Shown: positions 21,928 to 30,511, counted from the stretch's first letter. The stretch is 42,116 nucleotides of DNA from an uncultured Faecalibacterium sp. (GCA_934512105.1 CAKSWQ010000016.1:1-42116); one strand, 5' to 3'. Notes: generated from the sequence alone by a model not told the origin. Program-made: numbers and translations.

Positions 21928-23217
21928 ATGAGTATCCCCAAGATCATCCACTATTGTTGGTTCGGCGGCGGAGCCATCAGCCCGGAAAGCCGCAGGTGCA
22001 TAGAGAGCTGGAAAAAATACTGCCCGGATTACAAGATCATGGTGTGGAACGAGCAGAATTTTGATATCAGCCAAAACCGCTATGCGCAGCAGGCCTACGA
22101 GGCAAAGAAATATGCCTTTGTATCGGACTATGTACGGCTGGCGGTGCTGTACCGGTACGGCGGCATCTATCTGGATACGGATGTGGAGCTGGTGCGCCCG
22201 CTGGACGAGCTGTTGCAGTATAAGGGTTTTATCGGCATGGAGTACAGCGTGCCCTCGGCCTATGGCCGGACACTGCTGGTGAACACCGGCTCCGGCGTGG
22301 GCGCAGAGCCGGGCTGTGAGATGATCGGCAAAATGCTGGCAGGCTACCGTAATGCCTCCTTTCTGCTGGAGACCGGCGAGCCGGATCTGCGTTCCTGCAC
22401 CCGGCGGGACACCCCGCTGTTTACCAAGGCCGGTTTGCAGCAGAAAAACGAGCAGCAGGAGCTGGACGGCTTTCTGGTGCTGCCCACCGACTGCTTTTCG
22501 CCCTTTGATTATGTGACCGAGCGGATGCACAAAACCCCGCGCACCTTTGCCATCCACTACTATCATGGCAGCTGGCAAAGCGGCAACAAGGCAAACCGCT
22601 GGCGCAAGCGCTTCAGGTGCACCATGGCGGGGCGCTGGTGTATGTGGCTGCGGCATTGTGCGCCCGGCAGGCTGCGGGAAGCACGGCGCAGCCTGCGCAA
22701 CCGCTGCCGCCTGCAATGGAGAAAGTGGTTTCTCTGCCGGGGGCTGCGGTTCGGGCAGAGCATCCTGCTGGATAAGCCGCTGAAACTGCGGTTGAGCAGC
22801 GGTGCCCGGGTGACGCTGGGCGACCGGGTGGAAAGCGACGGGCGGGTGTACATCACCGCCGCCTATGCCGGTCAGCTGAACATCGGCAGCGGGGTCTACT
22901 TCAACGATGGGGCGGTCATCAGCTGCCTTGGCAAGATCAATATCGGCGAGAACACTCTTTTCGGCCCCGGGGTAAAGATCTTTGACAACAACCACCGCTT
23001 CAGCCGGGAGGAGGGGGTCAGCCGGGTGTGCGATGCGGGCTGCATCACCGTGGGGCGCAACTGCTGGATCGCCTCGGACGTGGTGCTGCTCAAGGGCACG
23101 GAGATCGGGGATAACTGCGTCATCGGCGCGGGCTGCGTCATCCGGGGCAAAGTGCCCGCCGGTTCCCTCGTGACCCGCAGCGGGGATCAGATCACCCGCC
23201 CGATCGAGACAAGATGA
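21928..23217 (+). CDS. Fused glycosyltransferase / hexapeptide acyltransferase
   Basis: 429 residues. The N-terminal half (about 1-235) is a GT32-like sugar transferase: MSIPKIIHYCWFGG start, AFVSDYVRLAVLYRYGGIYLDTDVEL with the DTD metal motif (83-85), and YYHGSW. A basic linker (about 240-285) follows. Residues about 290-425 form a left-handed beta-helix acyltransferase with hexapeptide turns (INIGENTLFGPGVKIFDNNHRF, ITVGRNCWIASDVVLLKG). It probably adds a sugar and O-acetylates the same cell-surface glycan; substrates are unknown. The gene stands alone with its own promoter and terminator, not in a capsule cluster. ATG 21928 follows GGAGGAG. Confidence 0.88.
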   Translation: MSIPKIIHYCWFGGGAISPESRRCIESWKKYCPDYKIMVWNEQNFDISQNRYAQQAYEAKKYAFVSDYVRLAVLYRYGGIYLDTDVELVRPLDELLQYKGFIGMEYSVPSAYGRTLLVNTGSGVGAEPGCEMIGKMLAGYRNASFLLETGEPDLRSCTRRDTPLFTKAGLQQKNEQQELDGFLVLPTDCFSPFDYVTERMHKTPRTFAIHYYHGSWQSGNKANRWRKRFRCTMAGRWCMWLRHCAPGRLREARRSLRNRCRLQWRKWFLCRGLRFGQSILLDKPLKLRLSSGARVTLGDRVESDGRVYITAAYAGQLNIGSGVYFNDGAVISCLGKINIGENTLFGPGVKIFDNNHRFSREEGVSRVCDAGCITVGRNCWIASDVVLLKGTEIGDNCVIGAGCVIRGKVPAGSLVTRSGDQITRPIETR

Positions 23218-23223
23218 GAAACC

Positions 23224-23333
23224 CCCTCTCGTAAAAATGTGTTCATCGCGGCCCGCAGGCCGCGATGAACACTCAAATTTAAAAAAATCATTCCGCTGCG
23301 CATGGACAGAGCAACGCGGAGGCCATTTAAAAT
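23224..23333 (+). repeat. Family B structured repeat, copy 2
   Basis: Left motif CCCTCTCGTAAAAATG, a perfect 15-bp hairpin (23239-23253 with 23258-23272, loop CGCA) and the conserved box at 23290-23333. Compared with the copy at 6710, the hairpin has two base-pair swaps in which both arms changed together. Confidence 0.82.
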
Positions 23334-23344
23334 CGTTTTCCTTC

Positions 23345-23382
23345 AAAGAACTGCTGCACGATGCTGTGCGGCAGTTCTTTTT
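23345..23382 (+). terminator. Terminator after the glycosyltransferase and repeat
   Basis: A 15-bp stem with one G-T pair (23345-23359 with 23366-23380) followed by five Ts in total. Confidence 0.88.
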
Positions 23383-23390
23383 GTCCCTGC

Positions 23391-23419
23391 TTGCCCTTTT
23401 TGCGCAGGAATGCTATACT
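23391..23419 (+). promoter_or_regulatory. Promoter of the 23478-26092 operon
   Basis: TTGCCC at 23391-23396, a 17-base spacer and extended -10 TGCTATACT ending at 23419, immediately after the terminator. Confidence 0.7.
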
Positions 23420-23477
23420 TTAGCGATAAAGGACAGTGCGCTGTCCGCAGGTTTTTCAGAGATAAGGAAAAGCGTCT

Positions 23478-24791
23478 ATGCGAATCGGACTGATCGAATT
23501 TTTGCTCATACTGGCCATTGCGTCCCTCACGGTGGGGCCGCGGGTGGCGTTGTTCGTGGACCGGTGGATGCGGCGCGCCAACCGCGCCAACGCCATGGCG
23601 GCGCGCCGCCGGGCAGAGTATGCCGCCCAGATGGCCGCCGAGCGGGATGCCATGCTCAAGCGGTTCCGTACCGCAAGCACCGTGTTCGGGGTGGGTATTC
23701 TGCTGGTGCTGGTGTATGCGCTGGGCTTCCGTCCCATCGCCACCCCGCCGCAGGCCTATAAAGCCCCCGACCTTCGGCAGGAGACGGGCGCGATGCAGAC
23801 GGCCGTCTCCACCGACCGCAAGACCCGGCTGGAGCTGGGGGAGTATCAGGGCGTGGACTGCATCCGCGCAAAGGACGGCCTGTTGTATGCCGCCGCATGG
23901 AACGGCGCTGCGCTGAAAAAGCGTACCAGCGACCTTGTGCGCACCGATGGCGGGCACGCTGCCGCCATCCTGAGCGTGGAAGGGGAGCTGACCGGCTTTG
24001 CCTTTGATGCCGCCGGGGATGTGTGGCTGACCCAGCTGACCGCTGCCGGGGGCACCCTCTGCCGCGCCAGGCACGACAGCTGGGGCGCAGCGGTGGAGCA
24101 GGTGGTCACTCAGCTGGACGGTGCGCCGCTGGGGGCAGTATCTGCCGTGGAGGTAAGCCCGGCGGGCAAGGTGTACTTTGCGGTGGCTGCGGCGGCAGGT
24201 GCGGAGAACGGACTGGAAAGCGCCCTGCGCACCGAGCTGCTGGCGCACACCGCCACCGGCTGTGTGTATGTGTACGACCCTGCCGCCCGCACGGTGGAAA
24301 AGGTGCTGGGCGGGGTGGCAGGCGCTGCGGGTCTGGCGCTCAGCCCGGACGGCGGCACCCTGTATGTCTCCGACCTCGGCAGCCGCTGCATCTGGGCGGT
24401 GGATGCCGCTGCCCGGGAGCTGACCGCCGGGGGGCGGGGCTGCACCGCCGCCTTTACCGGGCTGCCGGGCTATCCCGGAGCGCTGGCTGCGGACACGGAC
24501 GGCACGCTGTATATCAGCTACCGCTGGGCGCGCAGCGGCTGGCTGGAAAAGAACGCGGACAGCACCCTGCTGCGGGGCATCGCCCTGCGGGCGGGGCAGA
24601 ATACACAGGAGCGGCTGTTCCGGCGCACCGCAGACGCTCCCTGCGCCGAGGCGGTAAGCCTTGCCGCCGGGGCTTGGGAGCAGACCTTTACCGGCCTTGC
24701 GCAGGACAGCTGCGCGGCGGTGTGTCCGGTGGAAAGTAAAGTATATTTCGGTGCAGCAGGAGCTGACAGCCTGCTGGCTGCAAACCGATAA
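23478..24791 (+). CDS. TatA-like N-terminus fused to SMP-30/strictosidine-synthase-like propeller
   Basis: 437 residues. The first 35 (IGLIEFLLILAIASLTVGP then an amphipathic RWMRRANRANA helix) resemble TatA/TatB: a short membrane helix, a GP hinge and a charged amphipathic helix. A coiled basic stretch and a second membrane helix (about 70-88) follow, then about 340 residues of beta repeats (AFDAAGDVWLTQL, AVEVSPAGKVYFAV, LALSPDGGTLYVSDL, ALAADTDGTLYISYRW) like strictosidine-synthase or NHL/SMP-30 propellers. The role is unknown; similarity to TatA may be topological only. First gene of a likely operon with the TIGR01440 protein and YggS. Confidence 0.7.
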   Translation: MRIGLIEFLLILAIASLTVGPRVALFVDRWMRRANRANAMAARRRAEYAAQMAAERDAMLKRFRTASTVFGVGILLVLVYALGFRPIATPPQAYKAPDLRQETGAMQTAVSTDRKTRLELGEYQGVDCIRAKDGLLYAAAWNGAALKKRTSDLVRTDGGHAAAILSVEGELTGFAFDAAGDVWLTQLTAAGGTLCRARHDSWGAAVEQVVTQLDGAPLGAVSAVEVSPAGKVYFAVAAAAGAENGLESALRTELLAHTATGCVYVYDPAARTVEKVLGGVAGAAGLALSPDGGTLYVSDLGSRCIWAVDAAARELTAGGRGCTAAFTGLPGYPGALAADTDGTLYISYRWARSGWLEKNADSTLLRGIALRAGQNTQERLFRRTADAPCAEAVSLAAGAWEQTFTGLAQDSCAAVCPVESKVYFGAAGADSLLAANR

Positions 24792-24806
24792 GCGAGGTGT
24801 TTTTGT

Positions 24807-25367
24807 ATGACCGAAGCATTTGCAAAACAGATCGAGGCCGAGGCGCGGCAGGCCATGACCGAGCTGGTGGCCGCGGCAAAGCTGAAAAAGGGAGATGTGC
24901 TCGTGGTGGGCTGCTCTTCCAGTGAGATGGTGGGCGGCCACATCGGCAAGGATTCCAGCCTGGAAGCCGCCCGGGCGCTGTACGCGGGCGCTGCGCCGGT
25001 GCTGGCGGAAAAAGGCATCTGGCTGGCAGCCCAGTGCTGTGAGCACCTGAACCGCGCCCTGATCCTTGAGCGGGAAGCCGCAGAAAAGTACGGCTGGGAG
25101 GAAGTGTGCGTTGTGCCCCGTCCCCATGCGGGCGGCAGCTGGGCAACCACCTGCTGGAAAAACTTCAAAGACCCGGTGGCTGTGGAGGAGATCCGCGCCA
25201 ACGCAGGCATGGACATCGGCGGCACCCTGATCGGGATGCACCTGAAGCGGGTGGCGGTGCCGGTGCGGCTGAGCCTTAATAAGATCGGCGAAGCAAACAT
25301 TCTGTGCGCCTACACCCGCCCGAAGCTGATCGGCGGCGAGCGCGCCCGCTATACCGAGGAGGATTGA
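24807..25367 (+). CDS. TIGR01440 / DUF436 family protein (YwlG-like)
   Basis: 186 residues matching the YwlG-type family: VLVVGCSSSEMVGGHIGKDSS near 30-50, LAAQCCEHLNRALILE near 75-90, VPRPHAGGSWATTCW near 107-121, and the C-terminal RVAVPVRLSLNKIGEANI and YTRPKLIGGERA. Members are conserved in Firmicutes, often by serine hydroxymethyltransferase or sugar-phosphate genes, but the function is unproven. It ends 5 bases before yggS. Confidence 0.88.
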   Translation: MTEAFAKQIEAEARQAMTELVAAAKLKKGDVLVVGCSSSEMVGGHIGKDSSLEAARALYAGAAPVLAEKGIWLAAQCCEHLNRALILEREAAEKYGWEEVCVVPRPHAGGSWATTCWKNFKDPVAVEEIRANAGMDIGGTLIGMHLKRVAVPVRLSLNKIGEANILCAYTRPKLIGGERARYTEED

Positions 25368-25372
25368 GCGAG

Positions 25373-26092
25373 ATGGCAGAAAAGAATTTGGAAGAGATGC
25401 GGCAGGCAGTGGCCGAGATCCGGGAAAAGATGGCCGCAGCCGCCCGGGAAGCCGGACGCGACCCGGCAGAAGTGCAGCTGTGCGCCGCCTGCAAGACCCG
25501 CACGGCGCAGACCATTGCAGCCAGTGCCGCCCTGCCCATTGATGTGTTCGGCGAGAACCATGTGCAGGAGCTGTGTGCAAACTACGATGCCGGGGCCTAC
25601 TGCGGCAAGCCCAGCCATTTTATCGGCCACTTGCAGACCAATAAGATCAAAAAGGTGCTGGGGCGGGCAAGCCTGATCCAGAGCGTGGACAGCGAACATC
25701 TGCTGCTGGCCATCGAGAAGGAAGCCGCCAAGGCCGGCATCGTGCAGGACATTTTGCTGGAAGTGAACATCGGCGGGGAAGAGAGCAAGACCGGTGCCGC
25801 ACCGGAGCTGCTCTGGCCGCTGCTGGACACCGCCGCTGCACAGGAGCATATCCGGGTCAAGGGCCTGATGGCCATCCCGCCCGTGAACGATGACGATGCC
25901 CAGAACCGCCGGTATCTGGCGCAGGTGTATCAGCTGTTCGTCAAGGCAGGGGAGCGGGGCTACCGCAACGTGGAGATGCAGACCCTTTCCATGGGCATGA
26001 GCGGCGATTTCGAGAACGCCATCCGCGAGGGCGCTACCCTTGTGCGCATCGGCACCGCCATCTACGGCGAGCGGGATTACAGTAAAAAGTAA
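25373..26092 (+). CDS. YggS family pyridoxal-phosphate homeostasis protein
   Basis: PLP-binding protein that keeps free pyridoxal phosphate in balance; it has no known catalytic turnover. 239 residues. The PLP lysine is K41 in LCAACKTR, followed by FGENHVQEL, HFIGHLQTNKIKKVL, SVDSEHLL and the phosphate-binding MGMSGDFENAIREGATLVRIGTAIYG. ATG 25373 is 5 bases beyond the upstream stop; the GAGGAGG of the previous gene's end acts as ribosome site. In other Firmicutes yggS sits beside sepF; here it does not. Confidence 0.94.
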   Translation: MAEKNLEEMRQAVAEIREKMAAAAREAGRDPAEVQLCAACKTRTAQTIAASAALPIDVFGENHVQELCANYDAGAYCGKPSHFIGHLQTNKIKKVLGRASLIQSVDSEHLLLAIEKEAAKAGIVQDILLEVNIGGEESKTGAAPELLWPLLDTAAAQEHIRVKGLMAIPPVNDDDAQNRRYLAQVYQLFVKAGERGYRNVEMQTLSMGMSGDFENAIREGATLVRIGTAIYGERDYSKK

Positions 26093-26111
26093 CGATAATA
26101 ACGGAGGAACC

Positions 26112-27902
26112 ATGCCGAAAACTAAGCCTAACGACCCCGGGGCGCACCACGCAAGCAGCGGTGCGCTGATCCGGCGTTTTCTGCCCTATCTGGCAAGCTA
26201 TAAGATGGTGCTGTGCCTTGACCTGTTCTGCGCGGCACTGACCACCCTGTGCGATATCGTGTTGCCCAAGATCATGAGCATCATCACCAACTCTGCCATG
26301 GGGGTGGGCATCACCCTGACGGCGGGCATCGTGCTGAAGCTGGCGGCGCTCTACTTTGTGCTGCGCATCATCGACGGCGCAGCCAGCTACTATATGTCCA
26401 GCATCGGCCACATCATGGGCGTGCATATCGAAACGGATATGCGCCGGGATGCCTTTGACCATCTGCTGCAGCTGGATCACACCTACTACAACAATACCAA
26501 GGTGGGCACCATCATGGGGCGCATCACCAACGACCTGTTCGATGTGACCGAGTTCGCCCACCACTGCCCGGAGGAATTTTTCATTGCGGGCATCAAGATC
26601 GTGGCTTCCTTTGTCATTCTGTGCCGCGCCAGCATTCCGCTGACACTGGCAGTGTTTGCCTGTGTGCCGCTGATGGGCGTGGTGTCGGTGTACCTGAACG
26701 GACGTCTGCGGGCGCGGTTCCGCCAGCAGCGCGTCCAGATCGGCGAGCTGAACTCCACCATTGAGGACAGCCTGCTGGGACAGGGCGTGGTCAAGGCCTT
26801 TGCTGCCGAGGACGAAGAGCGGGAAAAGTTCGCCAAGGGCAACCGCGCCTTTGAGCAGATCAAGACCCTTGGCTACTACGCCATGGGTGCCTTCAACACC
26901 TCCACCCGCCTGTTTGACGGCCTGATGTATCTGGTGGTCATTCTGGCAGGCGGCCTCTCGCTGGTGTACGGCAGGATCACCGCCGGTGACATGGTGGCCT
27001 ATATGCTGTATGTCACCACCCTCATCGCCACCATCCGCCGCATCGTGGAGTTTGCCGAGCAGTTCCAGCGCGGCATGACCGGCATCGAGCGCTTTGCCGA
27101 GATCATGGACACCCCGGTGGCCATCAAGGACGCCCCGGACGCTGTGCCCCTGCAGCCCGGCCCCGGCGAGATCCGGTTCGAGAAGGTGTGCTTTGAGTAC
27201 CCGGACGACCACAACAAGGTGCTGCACGATGTCAGTCTGGACATCCGCGCCGGGGAGCGTCTGGCGCTGGTGGGGGCCTCCGGCGGCGGCAAGACCACCC
27301 TGTGCAACCTGATCCCCCGCTTTTACGAGGTGACCAGCGGCCGCATCCTCATTGACGGGCAGGACATCCGCCGGGTCACCCTGAAGAGCCTGCGGCAGGA
27401 TATCGGCATCGTGCAGCAGGACGTGTACCTGTTCAGCGGCACGGTGGCGCAGAACATCGCCTACGGCAAGCCCGGTGCCACCCGGCAGGAGATCGAAGCC
27501 GCCGCCCGGCTGGCGGGCGCGGAAAAGTTCATCCTTGCGCTGAAGGACGGCTACGACACCTATGTGGGCGAGCGCGGCGTCAAGCTGTCCGGCGGACAGA
27601 AGCAGCGCATCGCCATTGCCCGGGTGTTTTTGAAGAACCCGCCCATCCTGATTCTGGACGAGGCTACCAGCGCACTGGACAACGAGAGCGAGATCCTTGT
27701 GGGGCAGAGCCTTGAAAAGCTGGCCCACGGCCGCACCACCCTGACCATCGCCCACCGCCTGACCACCATCAAGGACTACGACCGCATCCTTGTGCTGGGC
27801 GAGGAGGGCATCGTGGAGCAGGGCACCCACGCCCAGCTGCTGGAAAAGCAGGGCGTCTACTACCGCCTGTGGAACCAGCTGCCCGCAGAGGATGGGGAGT
27901 AA
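26112..27902 (+). CDS. ABC transporter, fused permease-ATPase exporter
   Basis: 596-residue half-transporter of MsbA/LmrA type, expected to act as a homodimer. Six membrane helices span about 20-310, with the coupling-helix sequence TNDLFDVTEFAH. The nucleotide-binding domain has Walker A GASGGGKTT (388-396), Q-loop IGIVQQDVYLFSG, signature LSGGQKQR, Walker B ILILDEATSALD and the switch His IAHRLTT. The substrate (lipid, peptide or drug) cannot be deduced. ATG 26112 follows GGAGGAAC. It lies 19 bases after yggS and is closed by a terminator. Confidence 0.92.
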   Translation: MPKTKPNDPGAHHASSGALIRRFLPYLASYKMVLCLDLFCAALTTLCDIVLPKIMSIITNSAMGVGITLTAGIVLKLAALYFVLRIIDGAASYYMSSIGHIMGVHIETDMRRDAFDHLLQLDHTYYNNTKVGTIMGRITNDLFDVTEFAHHCPEEFFIAGIKIVASFVILCRASIPLTLAVFACVPLMGVVSVYLNGRLRARFRQQRVQIGELNSTIEDSLLGQGVVKAFAAEDEEREKFAKGNRAFEQIKTLGYYAMGAFNTSTRLFDGLMYLVVILAGGLSLVYGRITAGDMVAYMLYVTTLIATIRRIVEFAEQFQRGMTGIERFAEIMDTPVAIKDAPDAVPLQPGPGEIRFEKVCFEYPDDHNKVLHDVSLDIRAGERLALVGASGGGKTTLCNLIPRFYEVTSGRILIDGQDIRRVTLKSLRQDIGIVQQDVYLFSGTVAQNIAYGKPGATRQEIEAAARLAGAEKFILALKDGYDTYVGERGVKLSGGQKQRIAIARVFLKNPPILILDEATSALDNESEILVGQSLEKLAHGRTTLTIAHRLTTIKDYDRILVLGEEGIVEQGTHAQLLEKQGVYYRLWNQLPAEDGE

Positions 27903-27918
27903 AGAAGCCTGAAATACA

Positions 27919-27947
27919 AAAAAGACACCCGAAAGGGTGTCTTTTTT
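27919..27947. terminator. Bidirectional terminator between ABC transporter and tRNA
   Basis: AAGACACCC and GGGTGTCTT around a GAAA loop, with A6 and T6 flanks. It serves the ABC exporter (+) and the tRNA (-), whose 3' end is 6 bases away. Confidence 0.93.
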
Positions 27948-27952
27948 CTGTA

Positions 27953-28026
27953 TGGGCCAGGCAGGACTTGAACCCGCGACCAAGCGGTTATGAGCCGCCA
28001 GCTCTGACCAGCTGAGCTACTGGCCC
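27953..28026 (-). tRNA. tRNA with CAU anticodon, probably tRNA-Ile2
   Basis: Full cloverleaf on the minus strand: acceptor GGGCCAG/CTGGCCC, D-arm GCTC..GAGC, anticodon loop CTCATAA, and T-arm with GGTTCAAGTCC. CAU can be elongator Met or the Ile2 tRNA that TilS converts to lysidine. The run GGCTCATAACCGCTTGGTCG resembles Ile2 tRNAs as I recall them more than elongator Met (which in Clostridia tends to have a TTCATAC loop). CCA is not encoded, unlike the tRNA-Val of this window. Confidence 0.9.
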
Positions 28027-28102
28027 ATATGGATGCTGCATTGCTGCAACATGCACTAGTATAACAAAAACTGCGCAAAAAGGAAAGTGTTTTCCGCAAA
28101 AA

Positions 28103-28522
28103 TCATTTGGTGCGGCGGGCATCCAGCTTTTGCAGCATAAATTCGTCCAGCATGGCGGGCGGGAACAGCGGCTCCTTGTAGCCAAAGGCCTCCCGGATAA
28201 AGATGAGGGTTACCACGGTCTGGCGGCCGGGGTCCAGCCGCAGGGTGTACAAAGTGTCCAGCGGCTGCTGGCTGGGCTGGTGCAGCGTCAGGTGCAGCAT
28301 AAAGCCGCCGTCGTTCTCCCGGCGGCACTCGTAGGCAAAGAGGTCTGTGTCGCTGTGGGTGTCCAGACGGTCAAAGCATTCGTCCAGCGCAAGGCTGGTG
28401 CGGAACTCGGACAGGCCGGCGGGGCCGTACTGACTGCGGCGGTTTGTCTCCCGCCGGGAGAGCAGGTGCACGATGATGCCCAGCGCACAGGCTAAAAGAC
28501 AGACGGAAACGACAGCGTTCAT
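28103..28522 (-). CDS. Membrane-anchored hypothetical protein
   Basis: 139 residues from ATG 28522, placed by GGGGGAGGT upstream; a longer frame back to 28618 would run through the divergent promoter area. One N-terminal helix (MNAVVSVCLLACALGIIVHLL) precedes a cytoplasmic domain with DECFDRLDTHSDTDLFAYECRR and LYTLRLDPGRQTVVTLIF, which reads as a small alpha/beta domain. No family recognised. It is divergent from the 28649 gene and lies upstream of the CAU tRNA. Confidence 0.75.
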   Translation of the reverse strand: MNAVVSVCLLACALGIIVHLLSRRETNRRSQYGPAGLSEFRTSLALDECFDRLDTHSDTDLFAYECRRENDGGFMLHLTLHQPSQQPLDTLYTLRLDPGRQTVVTLIFIREAFGYKEPLFPPAMLDEFMLQKLDARRTK

Positions 28523-28578
28523 GGAAAGACCTCCCCCAAAAGAGTTTTCCTTATTGTAACACAACCTGCGGGGGTTTG

Positions 28579-28587
28579 TGCTATAAT
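28579..28587 (+). promoter_or_regulatory. Extended -10 promoter for the 28649 operon
   Basis: TGCTATAAT, the same nine bases as at the ruvC promoter, even sharing the upstream TTG (TTGTGCTATAAT). A TACAAT on the minus strand (28558-28553) could be the -10 of the divergent gene. Confidence 0.55.
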
Positions 28588-28648
28588 ATTTACAATTCTT
28601 TTTTAAATTTTTCTGCAAGCCGGGCGCAAACGCCCGGGGGAGGGGCTC

Positions 28649-29149
28649 ATGAAGCTTAAATTCACGCGCAAGACCTGGTATTTCTTTTTGTTGGCTGCTG
28701 CGGCGGTGTCCATGCTGGGCGGCTTTGCCGTGCTGGGCGGGATGGATTTTTCCGGGCTGGAAATGATCGTATTCTGCCTTACCGGCATCGCGGTGCTGTT
28801 TCTGGCGGCGCAGAAGGGCGCACCGGCAAGGGAAAAGCGCAACTACACCGGCGTGTTCGTGGTGCTGATGCTCAGCAAGCTGGGTGCCAGCGGCTGGGCG
28901 GGCGATATCTGCTCGGCGCTGGTGTGGCCCGCGCTGCTTGCCACCGAGTACGAGCGCGGCAGACCCATCCAGCGGCAGCTGCAGCTGGTGAGCGCCGCCG
29001 AGGTGCTGCGGCTGGTGTTCTGGATGCTGACCAAGTACGCGGGCATGAGCGGCCTTGCCTTCTGGACGAATATCATGTTCGTGCTGCTGACCTGCGCCCG
29101 GGGCTGGGCGGGGCTTACCCTGTATAAGACGCAGGAGGAGACCCTGTGA
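28649..29149 (+). CDS. Polytopic membrane protein of unknown function
   Basis: 166 residues with four or five hydrophobic segments (about 10-28, 36-54, 68-85, 112-130, 135-152). The ATG follows GGGGGAGGGG. Nothing in the loops suggests a catalytic role. Its stop overlaps the GTG start of the glycosidase-like gene (GTGA), so the two are translationally coupled, and a role in the same cell-wall or surface process is likely but unproven. Confidence 0.78.
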   Translation: MKLKFTRKTWYFFLLAAAAVSMLGGFAVLGGMDFSGLEMIVFCLTGIAVLFLAAQKGAPAREKRNYTGVFVVLMLSKLGASGWAGDICSALVWPALLATEYERGRPIQRQLQLVSAAEVLRLVFWMLTKYAGMSGLAFWTNIMFVLLTCARGWAGLTLYKTQEETL

Positions 29150-30432
29150 CCCAGCGCCGCAGGACGTCTAAAAAAGCCAAGGCAAAACGCCGCTTTGGCC
29201 GCCGTGCCTTTCTGGCCGGGGCGGGCGCTGCAGCCTGCGCGGCGACGGGGTGGTATCTGCGGCAGAAAAGCGATGCAGACCACACTGCCGCCTCCGGGCA
29301 GGATACACCCCCGGCACCAAACCCTGCTCTGCCCGCCGGAGAGTGGCGGGCGGTGTGGGTGAGCTATCTGGACTGGGCGCTGCTGGATTTTTCCACCGAG
29401 GATACCTTCCGCGCCGGGGCGGCGCAGCTGCTGGACAACTGCGCCGGGCTGGGGCTGAACACCGTGCTGGCACAGGTACGCCCCTTCGGGGACACGCTGT
29501 ACCGCAGCAGCCTGTTTCCGTGGAGCCATCTGTGCACCGGGGTGCAGGGAAAAGACCCCGGCTTTGACCCGTTGGATGTCTTTCTCACCGAGGCGCACCG
29601 CCGGGGCATCGGGGTGGAGGCGTGGCTCAACCCCTACCGTCTGCGCTCTTCGGCAGCGATGCCGCCGAATCTGGCGGAGAATAATCTGGCCAACACCCAC
29701 CCGGACTGGCTGTGCACTGCCGGGGAGGGGCTGTACCTGAACCCTGCCGTGCCTGCCGCCGCAGATTATGTGGTGCAGGGCGTAGCGGAGCTTGTGCAGA
29801 ATTATCCGGTGGACGGCATCCATTTTGATGATTACTTTTACCCCACCACCGATGCCGCTGTGGACGCGGTGCAGTTTGCGGCAAGCGGCGCAGCCGACCT
29901 TGCCGCGTGGCGGCGGCAGAACGTCACCACGCTGGTGGCGGCGGTGCACCGCACCGTAAAGGCGGCAGACCCCACCCTGCGGTTTGGCATCAGCCCGCAG
30001 GGCAACCCGGACAACGACCTCGACCAGCAGTACAGCGATGTGACCGCATGGCTGGCGGCGGGCGGGGAGGAAAAGGTCATCGACTACCTCTGCCCGCAGG
30101 TGTACTGGGGCTACGGCTTTACCCTGCACTCCGGCAGCACCCGCTTTGCCTTTGAAAACATCGTTCCGGCGTGGCTTGCCTACCCCCGGGCGGGGGATGT
30201 GGCGCTGTACTTCGGGCTGGGTGCATACCGGGTGGGCACCGGGGACGGCGGCGCGAACCCGGACAGCGTATCCGGCTGGAGCACCGGCAGTGTGCTGGCG
30301 GCACAGGTAAAGGACTTGCGGGGGCAGGCGGCGGGCGGCTGGGCGCTGTACCGCTACGGCAGCCTGTTCGGGCCGGAGGCTCCTGCGCTGGCCGAGGGCG
30401 AGTGCGCAGCGCTGCGGGCGCTGAATGCGTGA
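29146..30432 (+). CDS. Family 10-like glycosidase (GHL10/YngK type), exported
   Basis: 428 residues from GTG 29146 (AGGAGGAG upstream, GTGA overlap with the previous gene). The N-terminus RRFGRRAFLAGAGAAACAATGW has a twin-arginine pattern (RRAFL) before a hydrophobic stretch, so it may be a Tat-type signal or a plain membrane anchor. The body matches the GHL10 (DUF187) TIM barrel: EWRAVWVSYLDWALL, LNTVLAQVRPFGDTLY, GIGVEAWLNPYRL, VDGIHFDDYFYPT, ISPQGNPDNDLDQQYSDV and LCPQVYWGYG. Such proteins are thought to act on peptidoglycan-related glycans. The adjacent acids in HFDDYF are candidate catalytic residues. Confidence 0.9.
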   Translation: MTQRRRTSKKAKAKRRFGRRAFLAGAGAAACAATGWYLRQKSDADHTAASGQDTPPAPNPALPAGEWRAVWVSYLDWALLDFSTEDTFRAGAAQLLDNCAGLGLNTVLAQVRPFGDTLYRSSLFPWSHLCTGVQGKDPGFDPLDVFLTEAHRRGIGVEAWLNPYRLRSSAAMPPNLAENNLANTHPDWLCTAGEGLYLNPAVPAAADYVVQGVAELVQNYPVDGIHFDDYFYPTTDAAVDAVQFAASGAADLAAWRRQNVTTLVAAVHRTVKAADPTLRFGISPQGNPDNDLDQQYSDVTAWLAAGGEEKVIDYLCPQVYWGYGFTLHSGSTRFAFENIVPAWLAYPRAGDVALYFGLGAYRVGTGDGGANPDSVSGWSTGSVLAAQVKDLRGQAAGGWALYRYGSLFGPEAPALAEGECAALRALNA

Positions 30433-30482
30433 AAATTTGCGCAGAAACAGGCGGCAAACCGCACAAAATAAGTGCAGGCATC

Positions 30483-30511
30483 TTGTGCAGAGCGGCAAAA
30501 TGCGGTATACT
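30483..30511 (+). promoter_or_regulatory. Promoter of the lipoprotein operon
   Basis: TTGTGC at 30483-30488, a 17-base spacer and TATACT at 30506-30511. Confidence 0.65.

Noticed and set aside
26034..27983. A 649-codon frame antisense to the ABC exporter (and 34832-36802 antisense to DUF1538-PII)
   Set aside because: Same reason: both mirror real genes on the other strand and translate into compositionally biased, domain-free sequence.
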